Assembly (NCBI GenBank): GCA_963776935.1
Contig: CAVZOP010000001.1
Location: 558,001 to 622,000 of the forward strand
Length of the DNA stretch: 64,000 bases
Source: JALOLG01 sp963776935
GTDB taxonomy: Bacteria > Actinomycetota > Acidimicrobiia > Acidimicrobiales > Ilumatobacteraceae
Direction: 5' to 3'
In this document: positions 1 through 9,055 of the stretch, one piece after another
Layout of the letters: every line of letters begins with the position of its first letter
Position numbering within the stretch: position 1 is the stretch's first letter
Notes under the pieces: generated by a model
What the model saw: the letters and a program-made list of their open reading frames with translations, nothing else
What the model was told of the DNA's origin: nothing
The model's database searches: none
Made by a program: the position numbers and the translations under genes

Positions 1-954
1 CTCCTCGACGAACGGGATCGGCCGGATTCCCGTTGCGAGGGCGCCGGTCAGGATCTCCGAGCCGCGCTGGCCCGACACCTCGAGCGGCTGGCGAACCGTC
101 GTCAGGCCGCTGTAGGCCGCGAGGTCGATGTCGTCGTAGCCGATGATCGACACGTCGCGCGGGACCGCCTTGCCGGCGAGGCGAGCGGCCTCGAGCACGC
201 CGAGCGCCTGGACGTCGGACGCGGCCACGACCGCGGTCGGCGGATCGGCCATCGAGAACAACTCGCTGGCGAGCTGCCGGGCCGCGGTTCGCATGTGCGG
301 ACCGTGCTTGACGTATCGCGGATCGAACACGACGCCCGCGTCGGCGAGGGCGCTGGTGTACCCCTCCTGGCGGTAGCGACTCGACACGAACCCGAACGGG
401 TTCCGCTCCGGCTCACCGATGAACGCGATGCGTTCATGGCCGAGCGACAGGAGGTGCTCCGTCGCGATGCGACCGCCGCGGCGGTCGTCGATGAGCACGC
501 TGGGCAACGCCGGGTGCGCCGTGTCGATCAGAACCGTCGGAAACTGGGCCTGGGCGAGGCGGTCGCCTTCATCAGATCGCAACGGGAGGGCGATGATGAT
601 CAGTCCGTCGAGCTGGTGCCGTGGAACTTCCACCAATCGACGACGGGCCCGATCCGGTGCGTCGACGTTGTAGAGCACGATCTCGAGGCCGTGCGGCTGC
701 AACGACTGCACGATGCCGCGCAGGCGCTGGTACGAGGACGGCTCGTCGAAGAACGGCACCAGCACGCCGACGAAACCCTGGCGCTTCGCCGTACCTCCCG
801 CCGACGAACGGGTCGGACGGTAGTCGAGCTCCTCCATCGCCGCGTGCACCTTGGCGCGCGTCGTCGGACGGACCTGATGACTGCCGTTGAGGACGCGCGA
901 CACGGTCCCGATGCCCACTCCGGCCAAAGCCGCGACGTCGGAGATGGTTGCCAT
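1..954 (-). CDS. LacI-family transcriptional regulator (C-terminus cut by window edge)
   Basis: Translating the minus strand from the ATG at 954 gives about 318 open residues running off the left edge. Residues 1-50 form a LacI helix-turn-helix (TISDVAALAGVGIGTVSRVLNG), followed by a hinge and a periplasmic-binding-protein-like sensor domain with typical segments (GFVGVLVPFF near residue 65, GYDDIDLAAYSGLTTVRQP near residue 275). The family is usually 330-345 residues, so only the last 15-25 are missing. By family it represses a sugar or nucleoside catabolic operon in response to a small ligand; the target is unknown because its likely partner genes lie outside the window. No strong ribosome-binding site precedes the start, and the start is set by the family N-terminus. 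Confidence 0.9.
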   Translation of the reverse strand, partial: MATISDVAALAGVGIGTVSRVLNGSHQVRPTTRAKVHAAMEELDYRPTRSSAGGTAKRQGFVGVLVPFFDEPSSYQRLRGIVQSLQPHGLEIVLYNVDAPDRARRRLVEVPRHQLDGLIIIALPLRSDEGDRLAQAQFPTVLIDTAHPALPSVLIDDRRGGRIATEHLLSLGHERIAFIGEPERNPFGFVSSRYRQEGYTSALADAGVVFDPRYVKHGPHMRTAARQLASELFSMADPPTAVVAASDVQALGVLEAARLAGKAVPRDVSIIGYDDIDLAAYSGLTTVRQPLEVSGQRGSEILTGALATGIRPIPFVEE

Positions 955-1071
955 GTCGTCGACGAGACCCCCTTGTGGAACGACGCTGGAAGCGTAGTCG
1001 GAAACTTCCACGGCGTCATCATCGTCAGAAACGTGATCCCCGGCGGCGGTTCGCCGGTAGCGTTGCGGCCC
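955..1071. promoter_or_regulatory. Divergent promoter region with LacI-operator-like element
   Basis: This spacer separates the divergent LacI gene and the unknown protein. An imperfect palindrome GGAAACTTCC lies at 1000-1009, with a further GGAA repeat at 988-991; LacI-family operators are commonly short palindromes of this kind. A TAGCGT hexamer at 1058-1063 lies 8 nt before a GTG at 1072 and may be a -10 box for a leaderless transcript. Operator assignment is weak inference. Confidence 0.3.
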
Positions 1072-1080
1072 GTGAACACC

Positions 1081-1665
1081 ATGAAGACCCGTCTGCAGTC
1101 GTTGGGTCTGCTCGACCGCGCACTGGCGGCGACCACCGACGACGAGATCGACACCCTCGTGGCGGCGCTCGACGACGACCATCGGGAAGCAGTCGAACGC
1201 CTCGCCGACGGTGTCACTCCGACGGCGATCCGCGAGGCCGCCAGCAAAGGTCGGGTCAACGGCACGTTGGAGGGCATCGCCGTCGTGCTCGTCGACGCCT
1301 GCCTCGCCGATTGCATCGAGCAGTTGGGGGAACACGCCGACAACCCCACCAGCGACCAACTCCGCGAAGTGCTCCCGGGCCTCATCGAGCGCCACGGCCT
1401 GGCCTGCACGCGGATGATGCTGGCGACCACCGTCGTCGGCGAGGCGCCCGCCTCGGCGATCGTGCGCGACCTGTTGAAGAACGACGACGACGTCAAGCTG
1501 CCACCGATGGAGCCACGCCCGATCACGCCGATCGTGCAGGCGCCGCGTGTGTCCGACGCCGAACGCGAGGCCGTCAAGGCGAAGCGCCGCGAGATGAAGT
1601 TGCGTCGCCAGGCCGAGGCGCGCGCCCGCCGCGAGCAGTCAGCCCGCGACCGTCACCACCACTGA
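1081..1665 (+). CDS. Hypothetical protein, alpha-helical, basic C-terminus
   Basis: A 194-residue protein I do not recognise. It is rich in Ala, Asp and Glu with helical-looking segments (residues 1-50), a middle part with three cysteines (DACLADC near 77-83 and a Cys near 112), a Pro-rich linker near 145-160 (PPMEPRPITPI) and a strongly basic, Arg-rich tail ending in three histidines. No signal peptide or membrane segment is visible. An in-frame GTG at 1072 sits 8 nt after a TAGCGT hexamer and would add three residues. It is divergent from the LacI gene and convergent with ogt, so it is probably monocistronic. The basic tail would suit nucleic-acid binding, but that is a guess. Confidence 0.6.
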   Translation: MKTRLQSLGLLDRALAATTDDEIDTLVAALDDDHREAVERLADGVTPTAIREAASKGRVNGTLEGIAVVLVDACLADCIEQLGEHADNPTSDQLREVLPGLIERHGLACTRMMLATTVVGEAPASAIVRDLLKNDDDVKLPPMEPRPITPIVQAPRVSDAEREAVKAKRREMKLRRQAEARARREQSARDRHHH

Positions 1666-1674
1666 TCAACCTGT

Positions 1675-2223
1675 TCAGTCAGCGAAGCTGACGAAGCGCT
1701 CGTGGTCGAGCAGCCAGGCCTTGGCGTCGATGCCACCGCCGAAACCCGTCAGGTGGCCGTTCGAACCGACGACGCGATGGCACGGCACGATGATCGGGAT
1801 CGGGTTGCGGCCGTTCGCAGCACCGACCGCCCTGGCCCGCCGCCGATCACCGAGCTCGGCCGCCTGCTCGCCGTAGCTCATCGTCGATCCGAACGGTATC
1901 GATCGCAGCACGGACCACGCCCGGAGCTGGAACGGAGTGCCGTCCGGCGAGAGCGGGACGTCGAACTCGGTGCGGGCGCCGGTGAAGTACTCCTCGAGCT
2001 GGCGCGTGGCGAGCGCAAGTACCGGGTGGTCGTCGTTTCCGACGTCGATCAATTCGCATTCGACGTCGATGAGGGGCTCGCGCGATGGGTGGGTTCCTGG
2101 AGGGAACAGGATCTGTCGCAGGGCGGTGTCGTCGGCGACGAGCGTGAGCTCGCCGACGGGCGATGACATCGTCGTGCGGTAGAGCCTCGTCCGGGTCGTC
2201 TCGTTCAGGGTCGTCTCGTTCAT
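1675..2223 (-). CDS. ogt: Methylated-DNA--protein-cysteine S-methyltransferase
   Basis: A 182-residue suicide DNA repair protein that transfers the O6-alkyl group of guanine (or O4-alkyl of thymine) to its own cysteine. The active-site motif PCHRVV is present with the acceptor Cys at about residue 148, preceded by the DNA-binding helix region (FQLRAWSVLRSIPFGSTMSYGE) and the asparagine-hinge region (GAANGRNPIPI). The ATG at 2223 is preferred over an in-frame upstream ATG because GAAGGAGA lies just upstream. The gene overlaps the 3' end of the Ada-AlkA gene by a few bases before that start, so the two are probably co-transcribed and translationally linked. Together they cover O6- and N-alkyl DNA damage. 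Confidence 0.93.
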   Translation of the reverse strand: MNETTLNETTRTRLYRTTMSSPVGELTLVADDTALRQILFPPGTHPSREPLIDVECELIDVGNDDHPVLALATRQLEEYFTGARTEFDVPLSPDGTPFQLRAWSVLRSIPFGSTMSYGEQAAELGDRRRARAVGAANGRNPIPIIVPCHRVVGSNGHLTGFGGGIDAKAWLLDHERFVSFAD

Positions 2224-2234
2224 CGTCGTCTCCT

Positions 2235-3664
2235 TCACAACGTTGCCCAGAGATGGTGCAGTGCGTAGGTTCGCCACGGCCGCCACCGCTCGGCGTCGGA
2301 CGCGACGAGGCCGAGCCGCTCGAGCGCGTGACGCACGCCGAGGTCGGTGTCGAGGAACACGTCCGGATCACCGAGCCCGCGCATGACGGTGTAGCGGGCG
2401 GTCCACTGACCGATGCCCGGCAGGGCGACAAGCCGTCGCACGAGATCCTCGCGGTCGGCGCCCGTGTCGAGCACGATCGATCCGCCGGCGACGGCCGCGG
2501 CCAGCCCGGTGAGGGTGCGGCCACGCGCCCGCGGCATCGGCAACGTCGTGGGATCGAGGGCGGCGAGCCGAGCGGGCGCGGGGAACACGTGCGTGAGCCG
2601 GCGGTCGTGGGCCAGCGTCAACACGTCGCCCGCCGCGGCGACGATCCGAGCGGTGACGGTGCGGGCGCCGGCGACCGACACCTGCTGGCCGACGATCCCG
2701 CGCACTGCGATCTCGAACGGGTCGACCGCGCCGGGGCTCGCCGTCCCGGTGTCTTGGCGACGAGCGGCTCGAGCTGCGGATCGTCGCCGAGCACCGCGTC
2801 GACCGCGACCGGGTCGGCGTCGAGGTCGAGCAGCCGGCGCAGTCGCTGAACCGCCGGGGCGAGATCGCGCCAGTCGGCGAGCGACAGCTCGGCCCGGACG
2901 TACGACTCACGGGGTTCGAGGACCGCGACGCCGTGCCCGTGGGGCAGGGCGAGCGTTCGGTGGTAGCGCTCACCGTCGAACAGCTCGACGCCAGGGATCG
3001 ACCGCGAACCGAGGAACTCGAACGCCTCCCGACCGGCGAACGGTCCCCGCGTCGGCAGGCGCACGGCCACCGTGCCCGACTCGGCGGGCGGGTCGCCGAT
3101 CGACGAACGGCGGCGCAATTCGCTCGGCGCCAGCGCGTACACCTCGCGGACGGTGTCGTTGAACTGGCGGACGCTTCCGAAACCGGCGGCGAACGCGACA
3201 TCGGTCATCGACATCGAGGACGTCTCGATCAACACGCGAGCCGTCTGGGCGCGCTGCGCGCGTGCGAGGGCGAGCGGTCCGGCGCCGAGCTCGTCGGTGA
3301 CGAGGCGCGTCAGGTGGCGGCTGCTGTAGCCGAGCCGGCCGGCGAGACCGGCGACACCCTCGCGGTCGACGATGCCGTCGGCGATGAGGCGCATCGCCCT
3401 GGCGACGACATCGCCGCGCGTGTTCCACTCCGGCGAACCGGGCGCGGCGTCGGGACGGCAGCGCTTGCAGGCCCGGTACCCGTGCTGCTGGGCGGCTGCC
3501 GCCGAGGGGAAGAACTCGACGTTGGCGCGCTTGGGTGTGATCGCCGGGCAGCTCGGACGGCAGTAGATGCCGGTCGTGCGGACGGCGATGAAGAACCAGC
3601 CGTCGAACCTCGAGTCGCGGCTCTGGGCGACCCGGTAGCACTGGTCGGCGTCAAGCTGGATCAC
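2235..3664 (-). CDS. alkA: Ada-AlkA fusion: alkylation-damage regulator / 3-methyladenine DNA glycosylase II (frameshifted)
   Basis: Three parts in order: an Ada zinc/methyl-acceptor domain with Cys35, Cys39, Cys66 and Cys69 (GIYCRPSC and ACKRC), an AraC-type double helix-turn-helix (about 80-190), and an AlkA glycosylase with N-terminal domain and HhH-GPD motif (LPGIGQWTARY, catalytic Asp in FLDTDLGVR). It excises N-alkylated bases, and the Ada part senses methylphosphotriesters and activates the regulon. A one-base deletion near 2750-2756 breaks the frame just before the conserved DPFEIAVRGIVGQQ segment; both halves are intact. A GTG at 3664 with CACACT exactly 6 nt upstream is the preferred leaderless start; an in-frame ATG at 3721 is the alternative. 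Ada's O6-methylguanine acceptor domain is absent and supplied by the adjacent ogt. Confidence 0.88.
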
Positions 3665-3670
3665 ACTCCC

Positions 3671-3676
3671 AGTGTG
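3671..3676 (-). promoter_or_regulatory. Candidate -10 box of the Ada-AlkA gene
   Basis: On the minus strand CACACT ends exactly 6 nt before the GTG at 3664, the spacing expected if transcription begins at the start codon (leaderless mRNA). The hexamer is only a moderate match to TANNNT. Confidence 0.3.
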
Positions 3677-3713
3677 CCGAAGCCCGCCGCCGCTGACGAG
3701 CGGAAATCGGACA

Positions 3714-4937
3714 TCAATCACATACGAGGGGTGGGTACTGGGGGACGTCCATCTCGACGTGCTGGGGTGGCACGACGACTCTCGTCCACAACACGACGAG
3801 TCCGACGACGCAGCAGACGATTCCGCCGGCGAACCCGGTGCGCTTCCCGAAGATCTCGCCGACGCCCCCGAGCGCCAGTCCGCCGACGACGGAACCGAGC
3901 TCGAAGAACATCGTGAACGAGCTCAGCGCGGCGACACGCTCGCGCTCGTCGACGCGGTTGACGACGATCGCCATCAACGAGGGGTAGTTGAACGCCATGC
4001 CGATCCCGAACCCGGCCGCCGCGGCCCACAACGCCCACGGCTGCGGCACCGCGGCGAGCAACAGCAGCGAGGCGCCGACGAACACGAGTGCGGTGCTGAC
4101 GGCGCGCCCGGGACCGATGCGGTCGGGCACCTTGGCTCCGGCCACCCGTCCTACGAGGCACACGGCGCTGTAGACGAAGAACAGGCCGCCGGCGCCGGTC
4201 AGGCCGACCGATCTGGCGTGCTCGGGGATGAACCCCGTGAACGTCGAGAAGGCGGCGACGATGCTGGCCAGCACGAGGCCAGGTCCGATCGCAGCCGGGT
4301 GCAGGATCCCGCGCCGCGACGATTTCGTCGTCTCGTCGGGGTCGTGGACGCGATCCACCGACTTCGGCACGAACGACGCCAGTACTGCGGTCGCCAGCGC
4401 CAGCACGCCAGCGGTCAGGAACGCCAGCTCGTAGTTCACGTCGTCGAGGATCCACTCACCGAGCACCGGTCCGATCCCGAGCCCGCCGAACACGGCGATC
4501 GAGAAGTAGCTGGCGCCCTCGGCGCGCCGATCGGGCGGCGACAGGTCGGCGATCAGCGTGATCGCACCGACGAACAGCGCCGCCTCGCCGATGCCCGTGA
4601 TCCCTCTGAGGACGAGCAGTACCGGCAACGTCGGTGCCAGACCGGCGACCGAGCTCCCCGCCGCGGCGAGCACGGCGCCGCCCATCATCAGCCGGCGCCG
4701 GCCGTATCGGTTGCCCAGCCGTGTGATCAGCGGACGGGCGGCGATGGCGGCGGCCGCGAACGAGGCGATCGTGAGCCCGATGCCGAACTCGCCGGCGCCG
4801 AGCTCGCGCTCGACGAACAGCGGGACGGTCACGAGCGTGACGCCGATGCTCGTGAAGAACACCAGCGTGACCGCTGTCACGATGACGAACGGCCATGTGA
4901 CGACGCGTGGTCGGGACGAGGTGGCGAGATCGGACAC
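3714..4937 (-). CDS. MFS transporter, 12 transmembrane segments
   Basis: A polytopic membrane protein of about 407 residues with the major facilitator pattern. The conserved loop between helices 2 and 3 (RLGNRYGRRRLMMGGA) is present, followed by a second half containing KVPDRIGPGRAVS. The substrate cannot be told; the closest impression is of drug or metabolite exporters. GTG at 4937 is preferred because GGGAGG lies just upstream (4942-4947, spacing 4, somewhat short); in-frame ATGs at 4949 and 4952 are alternatives. It lies directly upstream of the Ada-AlkA gene on the same strand and could be co-transcribed with it. Confidence 0.85.
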   Translation of the reverse strand: MSDLATSSRPRVVTWPFVIVTAVTLVFFTSIGVTLVTVPLFVERELGAGEFGIGLTIASFAAAAIAARPLITRLGNRYGRRRLMMGGAVLAAAGSSVAGLAPTLPVLLVLRGITGIGEAALFVGAITLIADLSPPDRRAEGASYFSIAVFGGLGIGPVLGEWILDDVNYELAFLTAGVLALATAVLASFVPKSVDRVHDPDETTKSSRRGILHPAAIGPGLVLASIVAAFSTFTGFIPEHARSVGLTGAGGLFFVYSAVCLVGRVAGAKVPDRIGPGRAVSTALVFVGASLLLLAAVPQPWALWAAAAGFGIGMAFNYPSLMAIVVNRVDERERVAALSSFTMFFELGSVVGGLALGGVGEIFGKRTGFAGGIVCCVVGLVVLWTRVVVPPQHVEMDVPQYPPLVCD

Positions 4938-4990
4938 GGTGCCTCCCATCATGCCCAAGACGCGTCCGATTCACGCCGGAACGAGGCGCG

Positions 4991-5899
4991 TCAGACGAGT
5001 GCGACGTCGACGGCCACGTCGAGGGACTGCGCCCTCGACGGCCCGATCACGACACCACGGACCGGTGTGACGTCGGCGTAGTCACGTCCCCATGCGACCG
5101 TGATGTGGCGGCGGGTCGGGAAGTGGTCGTTCGTCGGATCGAAGTCGATCCAGCCCGCCGACGGTGTCCAGATCGAGCACCACGCATGCGACGCATCGGC
5201 ACCGACGAGGCGTTGGCGGCCGGCCGGCGGGGTGGTCTCGATGTAGCCGCTGACGTATCGCGCGGCGAGACCGATCGAGCGCAGGCATCCGGCCGCCAGG
5301 TGGGCGAAGTCCTGGCACACACCGCGCCGCGACGTGAGGACGTCGACGAGCGGGCTCGACACGTCGGTTGCCGTCGAGTCGTACGTGAACCCGGTGTAGA
5401 TCTGGTGACACAGGTCGTTGGCGGCCTCGGCGATCCCGCGGCCGGGTTTGAAAGAGGCGTAGGCGATGGCCGCCAGGTCGGCACCGACACGGTCGACGTC
5501 GACGAAGCGTGTCCGCGCCCGGAACGGTCCGACGTCGATCGCCTCGTCGCCACGCAAGCCGTCGACGCGCGCTGCGACGTCGTTCCACGACTCGACGTCG
5601 TCGATGGGCTTCGGATCGTCGACGTCGACCGTGCTCACCGCTTCGACGACGAGCTCGTCGTGCGGATGGTGCACACCGAACTGCGTGACGCGGTTGCCGA
5701 ACGCGTCGACGTGCTCGTCGCGCGCGGACGGCTCTGGCGTCACGTCGACGACCGATTCGGCGACCCGCTGACGCGGCGTGTCGCGCGGCAGCAGGTGGGC
5801 AACGGTGTAGCCGTCGGTCATCGGCAACTCGTAGCGGTAGGTCGTGCGATGCACCACGCGGTACTGACGGACGTTCGGCTCCACTGTTCGCTCGCTCAT
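4991..5899 (-). CDS. Transglutaminase-like cysteine protease family protein
   Basis: A 302-residue protein with an N-terminal bacterial transglutaminase-like domain (RYRVVHRTTYRYELP at the start) and a transglut_core domain. A catalytic triad is visible: Cys in RRGVCQDFAH (about residue 195), His in ASHAWCSI (about 235) and Asp in WIDFDPTND (about 250). The ATG at 5899 overlaps the stop of the ATP-grasp/alpha-E gene (ATGA). By family it cleaves or forms peptide or isopeptide bonds. It is the last gene of a cluster with circularly permuted ATP-grasp and alpha-E proteins, a known genomic association suggesting that it trims or recycles the amide product. Confidence 0.92.
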   Translation of the reverse strand: MSERTVEPNVRQYRVVHRTTYRYELPMTDGYTVAHLLPRDTPRQRVAESVVDVTPEPSARDEHVDAFGNRVTQFGVHHPHDELVVEAVSTVDVDDPKPIDDVESWNDVAARVDGLRGDEAIDVGPFRARTRFVDVDRVGADLAAIAYASFKPGRGIAEAANDLCHQIYTGFTYDSTATDVSSPLVDVLTSRRGVCQDFAHLAAGCLRSIGLAARYVSGYIETTPPAGRQRLVGADASHAWCSIWTPSAGWIDFDPTNDHFPTRRHITVAWGRDYADVTPVRGVVIGPSRAQSLDVAVDVALV

Positions 5900-8115
5900 C
5901 GCCCGACCACCACGATCGGGCTCACCGGCGCCGCGAACCAGCGCTCGTTGAGCTTGCTGCCGGCGTCGGCGATCAGCGCTCGGATGGACGGCACGAGCTC
6001 GTCCGGTGAGAGCGACAGTGCGTCCCGCCCGGCGGCGGCGATGGCGATGCCCTCGGACCACTCGGCGTCGGCGGCGTGCTGACCGATTCGTTCGATCGAT
6101 GCCGCCACCGACCGCGGGTTCGTGGCGTCGCGCACGAGCAGCGCGAACGCGGCATCGGGCTCGACGTCACTGCGATGGCGACGCCGGTAGGCGACGAGGC
6201 TGTCGTTGGCGGCGAGGATGACCTCGAGCACGGCGGAATCGACGGGATCGTCGCGATCTGGACGGTCCGCGAAGCCGGACTCGACCAGGTCGAGCACGAC
6301 GAGCGTGCGCTCGATGCGGCGTCCCGCGTCGCCGAGTCGCCACGCCGGCCCCCGCACCGTGCTCTCGTTCCACAGCCCGGCGAGCGCTGCGAAGTCGGCG
6401 AGCAGCGAGTCGAGATCGTCGACCGCGGCCGCACCACGCTGGAGCGCGGCGCGGGTGTTCGACAACCGCTCCAGCACCCGGCCGGCCGTCACCGAGAGGT
6501 ACTCGCGGACGGTCGTCGCTTCGGTGAGCAGGACACCGATCTCGAGCGCGATCGCGTCCGTCGTCTGGGCCAGCTCACCAGCCAGCGCGCCCGCCGCCGG
6601 ATCGTCGTCGCCGGGAGACCTCACCCGTCGGACAGCACGCGTGATGCGTTGCATGCGTGTCGACCAGCGGCCACCGTCGAGCGACACGAGGCCGGGGTCC
6701 TGCTCCATGCGCGAGCTGATCGCCCCGATCGTGCGGGCCATCGCCTCCGCCCGTTCGGAGGTGCGGTTCATCCAGTACAGCGCGTCGGCGGCACGCGTCG
6801 GTACCGACCTCGCGTAGTCGACCTGTGGGAGCGAAGCGGCGACGAACGGGGTCAGCGTCGTGCCGACGACCCAGACGTCCTTGGCCACGCAGGCGGTGGG
6901 CAGCGACGGATCGTCGCCCGGTGCGAGCACCCGTCCCGATCCGCCCGGCATCACCGACCCGCTCCGTCCGTCGTGGACGGCGAACATCCGCAGCACCACC
7001 TCGCCGGCACGGATGTGCGACCCGTCGAACAGCGGTGTCGTGGCCAACGGGGGTCGCTCGCGGTCGAGTTGCGGGAGCCGCAGGTCGAGGCCTCCGAGGT
7101 GACGCGCCGCGGCCGGCCACAGCGGCGACAGCGCGGTGTCCTCCACGACGCCGGCACCGTGGGCGTTCGCGAGCGTGACGCCGCCGTTCCTGGCCGCGAG
7201 CAACAGGCCCGGGATCCCGACCGCGCCCGGCATCCGGATCGCGCCCGCCTCGAGCGGATCGATGTCGGGATCCTCGAGACGGCGGTAGACGACGTCGATC
7301 GGTTCGAGTCCGTCGAGCGTGCGCAGCCACAGGCGCCCCTGGCGCACGACGAGATCAGCTCCCTCGACGAGGTGGACACCGAGTTGCACGGCGAGATACG
7401 AGTGGTCGATGTACGACGGATGATCGATGCCGCCCGAGAACAGCACGGTGCGTGGGCTCGGCACCGGTGACGAGGCGGCGAGCGCCCGCCGGAGCTGCCC
7501 GGGGAAGCGGGCGAGCGACGCGATGCCGGAGCTCGCCAGCAGCTCGGCGGACGTCCGCGACATCACCGACCGGTCGAGCAGCGCGTACCCGATGCCCGGA
7601 GGCGCGTCGGCGAAGTCCTGCACGACCCGCCACACGCCGTCGGCGGTGCGCACGATGTCGACGGCGTACGTGGTCAGCCAGCGGGCGAGGTGCGCGGAGC
7701 CGACCGCAGCGAGCCGGTAGCGGTCGCTCGAGTGGAGCACGTCGGCGGGAACGACGCCGTCACGTACGAGTTGTCGAACGCCGTAGAGATCGCGGAGGAT
7801 CGCCTCGAGCGCGTCCATCCGCTCGATCACGGCCGACGACAACCACTGGAACATCGCGGTGTCGATGACGAACGGGATCGGGTCGAGTCGCCAGGGACGG
7901 CTGGCGACGGTCGCTGACCGGCCGTCGGCCCTGACCGGCAGGTCGTGCACGAGGTGTCCGGCACCCTCGGCGACGAGCAGTCGGTCGACCTGGCCCTGCC
8001 ACGTCGTGAGCATTCCGACGTCGAGCAACGTCGTGCGCAGCCCGGCGTCCCACATCAGCGATTCTTCGAAACCGCCGCGTCCAGCGGGTTCCCGGCCGAC
8101 ATCGAGGGCGGACAC
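5896..8115 (-). CDS. Fused circularly permuted ATP-grasp / alpha-E domain protein
   Basis: A 739-residue fusion. The N-terminal ~430 residues match the circularly permuted ATP-grasp family (COG2308/DUF407 type), with segments such as TVLFSGGIDHPSYIDHSYLA, ADLVVRQGRLWLRTLDGLEPIDVVYRR and the ligand loop ARNGGVTLANAHGAGV. The C-terminal ~300 residues are an alpha-E (DUF403, COG2307) helical domain (ADALYWMNRTSERAEAMAR). ATP-grasp enzymes join a carboxylate to an amine through an acyl phosphate; the actual substrate is unknown. The next two upstream genes carry the same two domains as separate proteins, so this cluster holds a fused and a split version. No signal peptide, so probably cytosolic. 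Confidence 0.9.
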   Translation of the reverse strand: MSALDVGREPAGRGGFEESLMWDAGLRTTLLDVGMLTTWQGQVDRLLVAEGAGHLVHDLPVRADGRSATVASRPWRLDPIPFVIDTAMFQWLSSAVIERMDALEAILRDLYGVRQLVRDGVVPADVLHSSDRYRLAAVGSAHLARWLTTYAVDIVRTADGVWRVVQDFADAPPGIGYALLDRSVMSRTSAELLASSGIASLARFPGQLRRALAASSPVPSPRTVLFSGGIDHPSYIDHSYLAVQLGVHLVEGADLVVRQGRLWLRTLDGLEPIDVVYRRLEDPDIDPLEAGAIRMPGAVGIPGLLLAARNGGVTLANAHGAGVVEDTALSPLWPAAARHLGGLDLRLPQLDRERPPLATTPLFDGSHIRAGEVVLRMFAVHDGRSGSVMPGGSGRVLAPGDDPSLPTACVAKDVWVVGTTLTPFVAASLPQVDYARSVPTRAADALYWMNRTSERAEAMARTIGAISSRMEQDPGLVSLDGGRWSTRMQRITRAVRRVRSPGDDDPAAGALAGELAQTTDAIALEIGVLLTEATTVREYLSVTAGRVLERLSNTRAALQRGAAAVDDLDSLLADFAALAGLWNESTVRGPAWRLGDAGRRIERTLVVLDLVESGFADRPDRDDPVDSAVLEVILAANDSLVAYRRRHRSDVEPDAAFALLVRDATNPRSVAASIERIGQHAADAEWSEGIAIAAAGRDALSLSPDELVPSIRALIADAGSKLNERWFAAPVSPIVVVGR

Positions 8116-8118
8116 CGT

Positions 8119-9054
8119 TCAGGTCCCGACCGCGAGGAAACGTTGGGCGATGGCCCGGTCGAGCTCGCCGATCGCGTGCTGCACCTCGTCCATCGCATCG
8201 TCGAGACGGGCGCCATCGTGAGCGTGCGCCTCGCACGCCATGAGCGTCGCCGTCGTCTGGTCGAGGACCGAGATGACGGCGTCCGGCTCGGGCAGGTTCG
8301 TCAGCACGCCCCGCATCGCATCGAGGCAGCCCCGCACCGAACGCGGGAACTGCGAGTAGAACAGCAAGAACCGCACGACCGATGGGCCCTCGATCGGACC
8401 GCGGGTCGCGCGCTGGTACATCTGCAGCGCCGCGACCGATCGCAGCACACCCATCCACTGCACCTCGTCGTGATCGTCGGCACGGTCGCTCGATCGCATC
8501 TGGAGGATCGACGCGGCACGGACGCCGAGCACGCGGGTCGTCATGTCGGCGCGCTCGATGAGCTGGCCGAGGCGCCACATGCGGTAGGGAGCTGCTCGCG
8601 TCATCGTCGACTCGAGCTCGCCGTCGAGGCGGCGGCTGTCGGCGATGACCCTGGCGAGGAAGCGGTCGCGGGTGCGGCGCTCGACCGCCCGCTCCGCCTC
8701 GGCGAGCACGTACTGCTGCAGCCCGTTGAGGGCCCGCCAGGCCTCACGCGGGAGCACCTCGCGAGTGGTTCGCAGGTTCTCGCGGGCGAACGCGACGCTG
8801 CTCGCCATGCTGCCGGGGTTCTCGCGATCGGCGACGAGGAACTCGATGACCGCGTGCTCGCCGTGCTTCTCGCCGAACAGCGTCTCGCTCCCCGCGATCG
8901 CGACCAACGGCTCCCAGCTGTACGGCAGCAGGTCGATCGGGAGATCGACGATGAGGTCGGTGTACGAGCGCACGATCCGCGCCGTGTCCTCGGCCCGCTC
9001 GACGTAGCGGGCGCCCCAGTACAGCCGGTCGGCGACGCGGGAGAGGAGCGCCAC
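8119..9054 (-). CDS. Alpha-E domain protein (DUF403)
   Basis: A 311-residue, fully helical protein beginning with the family signature MALLSRVADRLYWGARYVERAED. It carries repeated conserved segments (RVLGVRAASILQ, LLFYSQFPRSVRGCLDAM). Alpha-E proteins almost always accompany circularly permuted ATP-grasp proteins and are thought to act with them, but no reaction is established. It sits between a stand-alone ATP-grasp gene and the fused gene; the spacers are 1-3 nt, implying a single operon. Confidence 0.92.
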   Translation of the reverse strand: MALLSRVADRLYWGARYVERAEDTARIVRSYTDLIVDLPIDLLPYSWEPLVAIAGSETLFGEKHGEHAVIEFLVADRENPGSMASSVAFARENLRTTREVLPREAWRALNGLQQYVLAEAERAVERRTRDRFLARVIADSRRLDGELESTMTRAAPYRMWRLGQLIERADMTTRVLGVRAASILQMRSSDRADDHDEVQWMGVLRSVAALQMYQRATRGPIEGPSVVRFLLFYSQFPRSVRGCLDAMRGVLTNLPEPDAVISVLDQTTATLMACEAHAHDGARLDDAMDEVQHAIGELDRAIAQRFLAVGT

Positions 9055-9055
9055 G

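Noticed and set aside
295..1080. The N-terminal extension of the frame ending at 1665
   Set aside because: The upstream part is antisense to the LacI gene; the true start is near 1072-1081.
3672..5081. A 469-codon plus-strand open frame opposite the MFS transporter
   Set aside because: Composition is hydrophilic low complexity and the opposite strand has a clear 12-helix transporter.
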